Shown piece by piece: positions 44,114-52,709 of a stretch of 64,000 nucleotides of DNA. The notes beneath the pieces were generated by a model. It saw only the letters and a list, made by a program, of their open reading frames with translations. It was not told where the DNA came from and made no database searches. Made by a program: the position numbers and the translations under genes. Position 1 is the stretch's first letter; the number at the start of each line of letters is the position of its first letter. Location of the stretch: positions 1 to 64,000 of IMG/VR virus record IMGVR_UViG_3300027736_000024; one strand, 5' to 3'. Source of the stretch: a virus.

Positions 44114-44136
44114 CCCCTTCTTCGGAAGGGGTTTTT
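44114..44136 (+). terminator. Rho-independent terminator with TTCG tetraloop
   Basis: Stem CCCCTTC/GAAGGGG closed by TTCG, then five T. It lies between SSB and uvsX genes, so SSB can be expressed at a level of its own. Confidence 0.92.
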
Positions 44137-44153
44137 AAACTAAACAGTTTCGC

Positions 44154-45218
44154 ATGGGAAAATCAACATTAAATAGCACTATATCTAGTGCAATCAAAGG
44201 CACTAATAGTTTAGAACAATTTAAGAAAGGTAAAAATTTATCTTCTGGTGTAATATTCAAGCAGCCTTCTTGGATTCCACTATCACAAGCATTTCAAGAC
44301 ACACTACAAATTCCTGGTATTCCTATCGGGCATATTACTCTACTTCGTGGACACTCTGATACAGGTAAAACAACAGCTTTATTAGAGGCCGCAGTTTCTG
44401 CACAAAAGATGGGAATACTTCCTGTTTTTATTATTACAGAAATGAAATGGGATTGGAGCCATTCAAGAGCTATGGGATTTCAATATGAAGAAATAGCAGA
44501 TCCTGTAACAGGAGAAGTTGTGGATTATCAAGGATTCTTTTTATATATTGATAGAGAGAAACTTAATTGCGTAGAAGATGTATCAGCATTTATTGCAGAT
44601 ATTCTTGATGAACAAAAGAAAGGTACTTTACCTCATGATATTTGTTTCTTCTGGGATTCAGTAGGATCTATTCCTTGTAGAATGAGTATAGAAAAATCTA
44701 CAAATAATAATGAGTGGAATGCAGGAGCAATGTCTCAACAATTTGGTAATTTCATTAATCAAAGAATTGTATTATCTCGTAAAGCAAGTCAACCATATAC
44801 TAATACATTAGTAGCAGTAAATAAAATTTGGGTAGCTAAACCTGATAGTCCAATGTCGCAACCAACTATGAATAATAAAGGTGGCAATACGATGTATTTT
44901 GATTCATCACTTATTATTACATTTGGTAATATTGCTAAAGCAGGAACAAACAAAATCAAAGCTACTAAAAATGGCAAAGAGATTGAGTTTGCTAAAAGAA
45001 CTAGAATTAGCTGTGATAAAAATCACATAACAGGAGTTACCGCAGTAAATAAAGTGCTTATGACTGTTCATGGCTTTATTAAAGATGATAAAAAAGATCT
45101 TGAAGAATATAAAAAGAAGTATAGCGATGAATGGACAAAAGTCTTAGGATCTGGAACATTTGACGTAGTAGAAGAGGAAACAGAATTGTCACCAGATATA
45201 TTTGATCTACAAGATTAA
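44154..45218 (+). CDS. uvsX: RecA-like recombinase, UvsX-type
   Basis: 354 residues (T4 UvsX is 391). Walker A is GHSDTGKT (66-73), a Glu follows in IITEMKWDW (94-100), and Walker B is CFFWDSVG (164-171). The N-terminal helix and LSSGVIFKQPS match phage UvsX proteins. It forms filaments on ssDNA and drives strand exchange for recombination-dependent replication. It starts 18 bases after the SSB terminator and leads uvsX-FEN-helicase, each two or three bases apart. Confidence 0.88.
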   Translation: MGKSTLNSTISSAIKGTNSLEQFKKGKNLSSGVIFKQPSWIPLSQAFQDTLQIPGIPIGHITLLRGHSDTGKTTALLEAAVSAQKMGILPVFIITEMKWDWSHSRAMGFQYEEIADPVTGEVVDYQGFFLYIDREKLNCVEDVSAFIADILDEQKKGTLPHDICFFWDSVGSIPCRMSIEKSTNNNEWNAGAMSQQFGNFINQRIVLSRKASQPYTNTLVAVNKIWVAKPDSPMSQPTMNNKGGNTMYFDSSLIITFGNIAKAGTNKIKATKNGKEIEFAKRTRISCDKNHITGVTAVNKVLMTVHGFIKDDKKDLEEYKKKYSDEWTKVLGSGTFDVVEEETELSPDIFDLQD

Positions 45219-45220
45219 TA

Positions 45221-46234
45221 ATGAATAAAGAATACCAAAAAATATTCGAATCTTTAAAAGAGGAGAAAGTGGATGATAGTGTAAATAGTAGAGTCTTAAT
45301 CATAGACTCTCTAAACACTTTCTTAAGAGCTTTTACAGTAATAAGACACATTAATCCTCAAGGAAATCATATAGGAGGTCTAACAGGATTTTTACGATCC
45401 TTAGGATATGTTATTAATCTAGTTAGACCAACTAGAGTGATTTTAGTCTTTGATGGTCAAGGTGGATCTACAAATAAAAGATATATCTATCCTGAATATA
45501 AAGGAAATCGTGGAATTAATAGAGTAACAAATTGGGATGCATTTGAATCTCAAAAAGAAGAGTCAGAGTCTATTACAAATCAAATTGTAAGATTAATTTT
45601 TTATCTAAAACAACTTCCTGTAGATCTTATATCAATTGATAAAATTGAAGCCGATGATGTTATAGGATATATGGCAGGAAAATTAGATGGAGAAATTACA
45701 ATCATGTCTTCTGATAGAGATTTTTTACAGTTAGTTAATAAAAAAATATCTGTATATTCTCCTATTAAGAAAAAATTCTATGATAAAGATATGGTATTAA
45801 CTGAATATGGAGTTACTACAGATAATTTTTTAACACAAAAGATTTTATTAGGTGATTCTGGAGATAATGTACCTGGAGTAAGAGGACTAGGATCTAAAAC
45901 AATGCTTAAGTTATTTCCAGAGCTAGGATCAGAAAATGAAATATCATTAGATCAAATATTAGAAAAGTGTAAAGCCGGAGATAAAAAATTACACGAGTCA
46001 ATAGTTAATTACGAGTATCAACTAAGAATTAATAAAAGACTTATGGATTTAAGAGAACCTAATATCCCGGACGAAGCAAAAGAAGAGGTAGATTTTTTGA
46101 TACTTCATCCTAATAAAGAGCTTAATTCACAAGAATTTATTAATTTGTATAACGAAGATAATCTAGGCAATTCAATTGCTAATTTGCCAAATTGGTTATT
46201 TAAGCACTTTAATCAAATCGCAAAATATAAATAA
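45221..46234 (+). CDS. rnh: 5'-3' exonuclease / RNase H (FEN family)
   Basis: 337 residues (T4 RNase H is 305). Acidic metal ligands appear in order: Asp29 (LIIDSLN), Asp78 (VFDGQ), EADD (143-146), SSDRD (163-167) and GDSGDN (211-216), followed by the helix-three-turn-helix GVRGLGSKT (219-227). This is the complete FEN/PIN-like pattern. It removes RNA primers and flaps during lagging-strand synthesis. It begins three bases after uvsX. Confidence 0.9.
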   Translation: MNKEYQKIFESLKEEKVDDSVNSRVLIIDSLNTFLRAFTVIRHINPQGNHIGGLTGFLRSLGYVINLVRPTRVILVFDGQGGSTNKRYIYPEYKGNRGINRVTNWDAFESQKEESESITNQIVRLIFYLKQLPVDLISIDKIEADDVIGYMAGKLDGEITIMSSDRDFLQLVNKKISVYSPIKKKFYDKDMVLTEYGVTTDNFLTQKILLGDSGDNVPGVRGLGSKTMLKLFPELGSENEISLDQILEKCKAGDKKLHESIVNYEYQLRINKRLMDLREPNIPDEAKEEVDFLILHPNKELNSQEFINLYNEDNLGNSIANLPNWLFKHFNQIAKYK

Positions 46235-46237
46235 GTT

Positions 46238-47623
46238 ATGAGTTCACTAAATCAGTTGCAGCAGTACGGAATGAGTTTCCAAGTTAAGGTTTTATCAAGT
46301 TTATTAAAGCATAAAGAATTTCTTCAAAACATTAATGATATATTAGATACAGAGATGTTTGATAACCCAGCACATAAATGGATTGTTGGAGAAATTATAA
46401 GATACTATTACAAATATAATACTACGCCGTCCCTAGATTCTCTTCAAGTTGAAGTAAGAAAAATTGAAAATGAAGTTTTAAAGATTAGTGTAGTTGATCA
46501 ATTAAAAGAGGCTTATAAAGCCGCTAATGAAGATCGCGAATATGTAGAGCAAGAATTTTCAAATTTTTGTAGAAATCAACAACTTAAAAAAGCCATTCTT
46601 AATTCAGTAACTCTTTTAGAAAGAGGTCAATACGACGATATTAAGTATATGATGGATGCTGCTTTAAAAGCAGGCCAAGATAAGTCTATTGGGCATGAAT
46701 ATGAAAAAGATATTGAAACTAGATATCGTGAAGAAGAAAGAGCGGCAATACCAACAGCATGGCCAAACATTAATGAACTTTTAATGGGAGGACTTGGTAA
46801 AGGTGACCTAGGACTTATATTCGGTAATCCTGGAGGCGGTAAAAGTTGGATGTTAGTTAATCTAGGAGCTATGGCGGTACAGTCAGGATTTAATGTATGC
46901 CATTATACTTTAGAACTATCTGAGTACTACGTAGGCAAACGTTATGACGCGTTATTTACAGGTATAGATGTTCAACAAGTTCATAAACATCGAGGCTCTA
47001 TTGAGGAATCTGTGGTTAAATTAAAAGGCAAACTAATCATTAAAGAATTCCCTATGGGTAAAGCAACTATCCATACTATCGAATCACATATACAGAAGTG
47101 TAAAGATTTAGGATATCCTCCAGATCTAGTTATTATTGATTATGTTGATCTACTAAAAAGTAAAACAAAATCTATTGATCCAAAAGATGCAATTGATGAT
47201 GTATATACAGCAACTAAAGGAATGGCAAGAGAACTTAAAGTTCCAATTTGGACAGTTTCTCAGGTAAATAGGGCAGGTGCTAAAGATGATGTAATTGAAG
47301 GAGACAAAGCAGCTGGATCTTATAATAAAATGATGATTGCAGATTTTGCAATGTCTTTATCAAGAAAGAGACAAGATAAAGTAAATGGAACTGGCCGTAT
47401 GCACATTATGAAAAATAGATATGGAATGGATGGAATGACATATGCCGCCAAAATTAGTACCAATAATGGTAGTATAGAGATCAATTCAGATACGATGAAT
47501 GAAGATGAATTAAATATAGAAGGGCAAAATCAAAACTATAATCAGCCTAAAACGTTTAGTTCTTCATTAGACAGGGATGAAAAAGCATATTTGTCTAATA
47601 AATTTTTTGAGTTAGGACTATAA
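46238..47623 (+). CDS. 41: Replicative DNA helicase, DnaB/gp41-type
   Basis: 461 residues (T4 gp41 is 475). A helical N-terminal domain (about 1-150) is followed by the RecA-like motor: Walker A GNPGGGKS (196-203), YTLELSE with Glu226, Walker B VIIDYVDLL with Asp301, then WTVSQVNRAG (H3-like). It is the hexameric 5'-3' helicase of the fork. It starts in the GTT-ATG context three bases after the FEN gene. No primase gene is seen nearby in the window. Confidence 0.93.
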   Translation: MSSLNQLQQYGMSFQVKVLSSLLKHKEFLQNINDILDTEMFDNPAHKWIVGEIIRYYYKYNTTPSLDSLQVEVRKIENEVLKISVVDQLKEAYKAANEDREYVEQEFSNFCRNQQLKKAILNSVTLLERGQYDDIKYMMDAALKAGQDKSIGHEYEKDIETRYREEERAAIPTAWPNINELLMGGLGKGDLGLIFGNPGGGKSWMLVNLGAMAVQSGFNVCHYTLELSEYYVGKRYDALFTGIDVQQVHKHRGSIEESVVKLKGKLIIKEFPMGKATIHTIESHIQKCKDLGYPPDLVIIDYVDLLKSKTKSIDPKDAIDDVYTATKGMARELKVPIWTVSQVNRAGAKDDVIEGDKAAGSYNKMMIADFAMSLSRKRQDKVNGTGRMHIMKNRYGMDGMTYAAKISTNNGSIEINSDTMNEDELNIEGQNQNYNQPKTFSSSLDRDEKAYLSNKFFELGL

Positions 47624-47638
47624 ATTAGCAAAAAAGCT

Positions 47639-47646
47639 ATATTTAT
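47639..47646 (+). promoter_or_regulatory. ATATTTAT element
   Basis: A perfect octamer 18 bases before the ATG at 47665, after the helicase gene. Confidence 0.45.
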
Positions 47647-47664
47647 AAGAGAAAAACAGATACC

Positions 47665-47883
47665 ATGAATTTTATAATTGATTTATTCAAGAAGGCACCA
47701 AAAGGAGATAGCTATAGAGCATCTGATCCTCAATTTAAGTATGTTGATAATATTGCCCAACTTAATTCTGCGTCCCCAAACCAGTATAGTAAGTTGACTA
47801 CGAATAGTATCAATAAAATTCAGAAGACTAAGGCTACTTTAACCCAGTCTACCAATGGTGGTTCGACTCTTCCTGGAAGCTAA
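47665..47883 (+). CDS. Small hypothetical protein
   Basis: 72 residues: MNFIIDLFKKAPKGDSYR, then polar Asn/Ser/Thr/Gln-rich sequence ending GGSTLPGS. No family recognised. The box upstream and the good start context support a gene, though its composition is not strongly protein-like. Confidence 0.45.
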   Translation: MNFIIDLFKKAPKGDSYRASDPQFKYVDNIAQLNSASPNQYSKLTTNSINKIQKTKATLTQSTNGGSTLPGS

Positions 47884-47930
47884 GTAGTTAGCTTTAATCA
47901 TTAAATATTAACAAAGGGTTTTGATCTGTG

Positions 47931-47954
47931 CTAGAAAGCTATATAGTTTTCTAG
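47931..47954 (+). promoter_or_regulatory. 24-base near-perfect palindrome upstream of RNR gene
   Basis: CTAGAAAG and its mate around a CTATATAG centre pair through all 12 positions with one G-T. It lies in the 114-base gap before the ribonucleotide reductase gene. It could be an operator for a dimeric regulator or an RNA stem. No T-run follows. Confidence 0.5.
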
Positions 47955-47997
47955 GATAAATTTTATTTTTTAAACTTTAATAAAAAAACAATTAAAA

Positions 47998-49848
47998 ATG
48001 GACATTACACAACAAATTTTGTCTGAAATAACAGTCTACAACAAGTATGCAAAGTATTTACCAGGACCAAAAAGAAGAGAAACATGGGAAGAGATAGTTA
48101 CCAGAAACAAAGAAATGCATTTACAAAAGTTTCCGAAATTACAAGACGAAATTGAAAGTGTATATAAACTAGTTTACGACAAAAAAATCCTGCCTTCTAT
48201 GCGCTCTATGCAATTTGCAGGAAAGCCTATTGCTATTAATAATGCCAGAATATTTAATTGCTCATTTGCACCAGTCGATGATTGGCGCGTATTTTCAGAA
48301 GTAATGTTTTTACTTTTAGGAGGTTGCGGTGTAGGATATTCTGTTCAAAAACATCATGTAGATCAACTTCCTGAAATTGTTAAACCTAGTAAAGAAAAAA
48401 GATATCTTATTGGAGACTCTATTGAAGGTTGGGCAGATGCAATAAAACTACTAATGAAATCCTATTTAGTAGGAGGTCCAAGACCTAAATTTGATTTTAG
48501 AGATATTAGACCAAAAGGATCTATGCTTATTACCGCAGGAGGAAAAGCTCCTGGTCCTGAGCCATTAAAAGAGTGTTTATTTCAAATTCAAAAAATATTA
48601 GATCGTAAAGATACCGGAGATAAATTAACTCCAATTGAGTGCCATGATATGATTTGTTATATTGCGGATGCAGTATTATCAGGAGGTATTCGCCGTGCTG
48701 CTTTAATTAGTTTATTTTCTTTTGATGATGAGGATATGCTAACTTCTAAATTTGGTGCCTGGTGGGAAAATAATCCACAAAGAGGTAGAGCAAATAATTC
48801 TGCGACTATTCTTCGTGATCGTATCCAAAAAGAAGAGTTCATGGATTTATGGAAAAAAATTGAATTGTCTAATGCAGGTGAGCCAGGATTTTTCTTTACT
48901 AATGATAAAGATTGGGGAACTAATCCTTGTGCTGAAATTGCATTAAGACCTTTTCAATTCTGTAATCTTTGTGAAGTTAATGTATCTAATTTAGAATCTC
49001 AAGAAGATTTAAATCAAAGAGTTAAGGCAGCATCATTCATCGGAACTCTTCAAGCTTCATATACTGATTTTCATTATCTTCGTGATATCTGGAAAAGAAC
49101 AACTGAAAAAGATGCACTAATCGGAGTTGGTATGACAGGTATTGCTTCTGGAGCCGTGTTAAAATTAAGTATGAAAGAAGCTGCAGGAATTGTAAAAGAA
49201 GAAAATGAAAGAGTTGCTAAAATTCTTGGAATTCATAAAGCTGCTAGGTGTACAACAGTAAAACCTTCAGGAACCACTTCATGTGTTCTTGGAACTTCAT
49301 CTGGAGTCCATGCTTGGCACGATGAGTATTATTTCAGAAGAATCAGACTTGGTAAAAATGAATCTCTATATACTCATTTATTGATGAATTATCCAGAGTT
49401 AATTGAAGATGAATACTTTAAACCTCAATCTCAAGCGGTAGTTACAATTCCTCAAAAGGCACCAGAGGGAGCAATTACAAGAACTGAATCTGCAATGGAT
49501 TTACTTCATAGAGTAGAAAAAATGCATAAAGAGTGGATTAAGCCAGGTCATAGAACTGGACGTAATACACATAATGTATCTGTAACTATTTCTCTTAAAA
49601 CGGAAGAATGGCCTGAAGTTGGTGAGTGGGCATGGGCTAATAGAAATAATTATACAGCATTGTCTTGCCTACCTTATGATAATGGATCTTATGTACAAGC
49701 TCCTTTTGAGTCAATAACTAAAGAACAATTTGATAACTTCATTTCAACTTTACATAAAGTAGATCTTTCTAAAGTAATTGAATTTGAAGATTATACAGAT
49801 CAAAAAGGAGAATTAGCCTGTGCAGGAGGTGCTTGCGAAATTGTCTAA
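47998..49848 (+). CDS. nrdJ: Adenosylcobalamin-dependent ribonucleotide reductase (class II)
   Basis: 616 residues. The pattern follows monomeric class II reductases (Lactobacillus RTPR): Cys88 in NCSFAP, NPCAEI with thiyl Cys311 and Glu313, partner Cys322, a GCGVGYSVQ loop (109-117), KPSGTTSCVLG, and the C-terminal CAGGAC pair Cys608/Cys613 for re-reduction. It makes deoxynucleotides using B12 and needs no oxygen or second subunit. It is shorter than RTPR (739), mostly by loop trimming. Its start lies 44 bases after a palindrome. Confidence 0.93.
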   Translation: MDITQQILSEITVYNKYAKYLPGPKRRETWEEIVTRNKEMHLQKFPKLQDEIESVYKLVYDKKILPSMRSMQFAGKPIAINNARIFNCSFAPVDDWRVFSEVMFLLLGGCGVGYSVQKHHVDQLPEIVKPSKEKRYLIGDSIEGWADAIKLLMKSYLVGGPRPKFDFRDIRPKGSMLITAGGKAPGPEPLKECLFQIQKILDRKDTGDKLTPIECHDMICYIADAVLSGGIRRAALISLFSFDDEDMLTSKFGAWWENNPQRGRANNSATILRDRIQKEEFMDLWKKIELSNAGEPGFFFTNDKDWGTNPCAEIALRPFQFCNLCEVNVSNLESQEDLNQRVKAASFIGTLQASYTDFHYLRDIWKRTTEKDALIGVGMTGIASGAVLKLSMKEAAGIVKEENERVAKILGIHKAARCTTVKPSGTTSCVLGTSSGVHAWHDEYYFRRIRLGKNESLYTHLLMNYPELIEDEYFKPQSQAVVTIPQKAPEGAITRTESAMDLLHRVEKMHKEWIKPGHRTGRNTHNVSVTISLKTEEWPEVGEWAWANRNNYTALSCLPYDNGSYVQAPFESITKEQFDNFISTLHKVDLSKVIEFEDYTDQKGELACAGGACEIV

Positions 49849-49855
49849 TATTTAT
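49848..49855 (+). promoter_or_regulatory. ATATTTAT element after RNR gene
   Basis: A perfect octamer that begins at the last base of the RNR stop codon, 16 bases before the ATG at 49872. It would start the displaced structural pair. Confidence 0.45.
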
Positions 49856-49871
49856 TATTACAAAGTAAGAA

Positions 49872-50114
49872 ATGGCCCTAATAAGCAAAACCAGTAAATA
49901 CGGAGCGCCTGAACCCTTAAAATACTATAAAAGTAAAGAACAAATTAAGGCTAACGGAAGTATGGCTCTGGCCTCAGAGGGATCTTTTGATAGCCAAGTA
50001 AATCCAAATATTTTACCAGGAGAACTATTTGTACCACAAGATAATACCTCTTTTTTGGTTTCTGAATTAGATGAGTTTCTTATTACAGAAGATAATAATA
50101 ATATAATACTATAA
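49872..50114 (+). CDS. Small hypothetical protein, structural-type
   Basis: 80 residues: MALISKTSKYGAPEPLKYY, then an Asn/Ser-rich middle and an acidic Leu/Asn-rich end. It stands directly before a fibre-like gene, two bases apart, and has its own box. Possibly a partner of that fibre. No family recognised. Confidence 0.5.
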   Translation: MALISKTSKYGAPEPLKYYKSKEQIKANGSMALASEGSFDSQVNPNILPGELFVPQDNTSFLVSELDEFLITEDNNNIIL

Positions 50115-50116
50115 CA

Positions 50117-51034
50117 ATGGCAAATGTAAAAATTAGTCAATTACCAGCAGTATCATCTGTATTAACTACAGATGTAGTTGCTACGGTAGCTAGTTCTGCA
50201 ACATCTCAAATAACAATACAAAATTTAGCTAACTCGCTACCTAATGTATCTTCTGCATCTTTTGCAAGTACTGCATCCTATTTTGTAACTAGTTCTGTAA
50301 CCAATGCCAGTACAGCATCTTGTGTAAATAGATTAAATCAAAATTTAGTAGTTAGTGGATCTCTATTAATGTCCGGATCTATTATTCCAAATGTTGGAAA
50401 CGGATCATACACTTCTAGTTTTGATTTAGGAAGCGCTACTGCTGCATGGAGGGATTTGTATATTTCTAACGGAACTATCTATTTTACAGATCCTGCAAAT
50501 AATCAAAAATCTACACTATCTGTAACTTCTGGATCCCTAGTAAGTTCAGGATCAGGACAAATAAATTCTGGATCTATTATACATAGGACTTCAATTGGTA
50601 CACTTACTTCAAGAACAGATCGGATGTCTGGATCTTATTTAGTGGGATCTCAAGTAGATGCAGTTATTCCAGAAGGATATCAACTATATAATTTATTTAA
50701 TAACGTTCAGTATAATGGAGAATCTATAGTCTATTTGTATACAATACTTAGACCAGGTACTTCTCAATTAAAAAGTCCATTGAGTAGTTCACCTATAAGA
50801 ATTGTTAATAGAAAAGCTGGTAATCCAATAATGAGTGTAAGAGTTAATCCGATTGATCAAATTAGATCTTTAAGCTTTACAGATGCTGGATCAACTAGAA
50901 GCTACGATCCTAGTGCATCTATTAATTTACCAACAGGTAGCTATGTAGATTTATATGTAGATACAGGCGCTTCAGGTTATTCAGGATTTTCTTGGGTAGT
51001 ATTAGCAACTGGCTCCGCTTATGGGTCAATATAA
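50117..51034 (+). CDS. Fibre-like structural protein inside the replication region
   Basis: 305 residues. MANVKISQLPAVSSVLTTD is a head seen in many phage tail fibre or decoration proteins. One TASYFVTSSVTNAS unit matches the repeats at 17931-18840, and SATAAWRDLYISNGTIYF is a common fibre element. The C-terminal domain is beta-rich (YVDLYVDTGASGYSG near the end). It is physically separated from the other fibre genes by about 24 kb. Confidence 0.68.
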   Translation: MANVKISQLPAVSSVLTTDVVATVASSATSQITIQNLANSLPNVSSASFASTASYFVTSSVTNASTASCVNRLNQNLVVSGSLLMSGSIIPNVGNGSYTSSFDLGSATAAWRDLYISNGTIYFTDPANNQKSTLSVTSGSLVSSGSGQINSGSIIHRTSIGTLTSRTDRMSGSYLVGSQVDAVIPEGYQLYNLFNNVQYNGESIVYLYTILRPGTSQLKSPLSSSPIRIVNRKAGNPIMSVRVNPIDQIRSLSFTDAGSTRSYDPSASINLPTGSYVDLYVDTGASGYSGFSWVVLATGSAYGSI

Positions 51035-51043
51035 TTAGTTTAA

Positions 51044-51229
<186 letters not shown>

Positions 51230-51234
51230 TTTTG

Positions 51235-51242
51235 TATATTTG
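51235..51242 (+). promoter_or_regulatory. TATATTTG box (Bacteroidota-type -7 element)
   Basis: ATTTTGTATATTTGAT here is repeated exactly at 52692-52707. TATATTTG matches the TAnnTTTG -7 consensus of Bacteroidota housekeeping sigma. The ATG at 51260 follows 17 bases later in the GTT-ATG context. Confidence 0.55.
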
Positions 51243-51259
51243 ATTTATATAATAAAGTT

Positions 51260-51490
51260 ATGGTATTAACAATCGGCGAAGGAATAGTATATTTAGTAGT
51301 CACTTTAATTTTAATGGGAATTCAAGTTTGGCAGGTAAGAAAATTTCATTTACAAAATAAAGAAATAGATCTTCTTTGGGAACAGATAGGAATACTAGCT
51401 ATGACTACTAGTCTTAATATAGAAAAACTTCAAAAATCAATAGATGAAAAAGAATCAAAAAATAAAACAAGACTTAAATCAAAAGTCTAA
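51260..51490 (+). CDS. Small membrane protein with coiled-coil tail
   Basis: 76 residues: one hydrophobic segment at about 8-24 (IVYLVVTLILMGIQVW), then a Lys/Glu-rich coiled coil. It overlaps the next gene by 47 bases in another frame. The layout resembles small holin or spanin-like inner-membrane proteins, but this is not established. Confidence 0.5.
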   Translation: MVLTIGEGIVYLVVTLILMGIQVWQVRKFHLQNKEIDLLWEQIGILAMTTSLNIEKLQKSIDEKESKNKTRLKSKV

Positions 51491-51644
51491 AGGTCTTGGA
51501 GACACTATTGCTAAAGTAACTAATTTTTTTGGTATAGATATTTTAGCAGATAAAATAGCAAAATTCTTTGGTAAAGAAGACTGCGGCTGCACTAGAAGAA
51601 AAGACAAATTAAATAAACTTGTTCCTTATAAAAAAAATAAATAG
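51444..51644 (+). CDS. Small protein with GLGDTI...CGC motif
   Basis: 66 residues. GLGDTIAKVTNFFGIDILAD, then EDCGCTRRKDKLNKLVPY, is a pattern I associate with small proteins of Bacteroidota phages (amphipathic helix, C-x-C pair, LN-x-x-x-PY end). The amphipathic helix could lie on a membrane. It overlaps the previous gene by 47 bases and ends two bases before the next. Function unknown. Confidence 0.55.
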   Translation: MKKNQKIKQDLNQKSKGLGDTIAKVTNFFGIDILADKIAKFFGKEDCGCTRRKDKLNKLVPYKKNK

Positions 51645-51646
51645 TT

Positions 51647-52666
51647 ATGAAATTAGAAAAATTTGAAAAACTTAAGGTACGATTAGAAATACTTAAGTTA
51701 GAAAAAAACTTTTTTACTTTAGATAAGGTTTTATATTATTTTTCTTTTTTAGGAAATATATTTCTTATTTATTTCGGATATTTCTTTATCAAATCAATTA
51801 CAGATACCCTACCTAATTTATTTCCATATCAAAATACATTTTTAGCAATTTTTATTGCTCTATTTTTAACTGGTTATGAATTAACAAAAAGATTTGTAGT
51901 AGAACAATTCACTATTTTTGCTTTAAAAAGTAAATCATTTACAGCAGGATTAGTTTTTGGATTAGCAGTTTCTTTAATGTTGATAGCAGGATCTTTTTAT
52001 TTATCAATTAATGGTGCTCATAGACTTGTAGATAATACTCAAATAATTGTAAGTAAGATAGATGAAACGGCATCAATAAAATTAGATTCAGTATCTAAAT
52101 ATTATGATAAAGAAATTCTATATTATAGGACTCAACCTGCAAAAACAAGACAAGATAGAAAATATAGGGATTCTATAGTCGCTGAATTACAAATCAGTAA
52201 AGATAAAAGACTTGCAGAAATAGAAACAAAAATTAAAGCAGGTTCTAAATTAGATATAGATAAAAATAAAGAGAATGACACAGCATTTATCTTTATGACT
52301 TTTTTCTTAGAGTTTATTATAGTTTTAGGAGTTGGATTTAATTCATTCTATACAGTTGGATCATATAATGAAACAAAAACTCTTTTACAAACTCCAAAAT
52401 ATAAACAAATACAACTTAATTTACAACTACTTAAATTATATTATCAAGCAGGAAAAAAGAATTCTGGAGACGCAGTATTATCTGCTAGTAAATTTCAATC
52501 TATAGTAAAAAATCAAAAAATAGGATGCACTCAGTCTGAAGTAAAAAACTTTATAGTACTTTGTTTTGAATTAGGTATAACTAAAGAGATTAGAAGCAGA
52601 AAAAAAGAGTATCAAGTATCTTATGAAGAGGCTAAAGCATTGATTCTCAAGGACGAAATACTGTAA
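51647..52666 (+). CDS. Four-helix membrane protein of unknown function
   Basis: 339 residues. Hydrophobic segments lie at about 29-49, 63-79, 99-119 and 213-236, with a charged helical loop of ~90 residues between the third and fourth. The C-terminal ~100 residues (SASKFQSIVKNQKIGCTQSE to the end) look like a small winged-helix-type soluble domain. No family recognised. It closes a three-gene membrane cassette placed before the polymerase gene; roles in lysis, exclusion or sensing are open. Confidence 0.55.
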   Translation: MKLEKFEKLKVRLEILKLEKNFFTLDKVLYYFSFLGNIFLIYFGYFFIKSITDTLPNLFPYQNTFLAIFIALFLTGYELTKRFVVEQFTIFALKSKSFTAGLVFGLAVSLMLIAGSFYLSINGAHRLVDNTQIIVSKIDETASIKLDSVSKYYDKEILYYRTQPAKTRQDRKYRDSIVAELQISKDKRLAEIETKIKAGSKLDIDKNKENDTAFIFMTFFLEFIIVLGVGFNSFYTVGSYNETKTLLQTPKYKQIQLNLQLLKLYYQAGKKNSGDAVLSASKFQSIVKNQKIGCTQSEVKNFIVLCFELGITKEIRSRKKEYQVSYEEAKALILKDEIL

Positions 52667-52697
52667 GCCAATATTTTTTTATTGTAAAATTATTTTG

Positions 52698-52705
52698 TAT
52701 ATTTG
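52698..52705 (+). promoter_or_regulatory. TATATTTG box immediately before polymerase gene
   Basis: Same 16-base context as at 51235. The box ends four bases before the only possible start (ATG 52710), so a transcript from here would be leaderless. Confidence 0.45.
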
Positions 52706-52709
52706 ATAT

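Noticed and set aside
47700-47883. tRNA-like fragments (AGAGC near 47727 and GGTTCGACTC near 47857)
   Set aside because: They are over 120 bases apart, the T-stem has a mismatch, and no 5' acceptor strand complementary to the 3' end was found. No tRNA or tmRNA can be supported.
47884-47997. B12 riboswitch before the adenosylcobalamin-dependent reductase
   Set aside because: The gap is too short and shows no B12-box-like core; only a simple palindrome is present.
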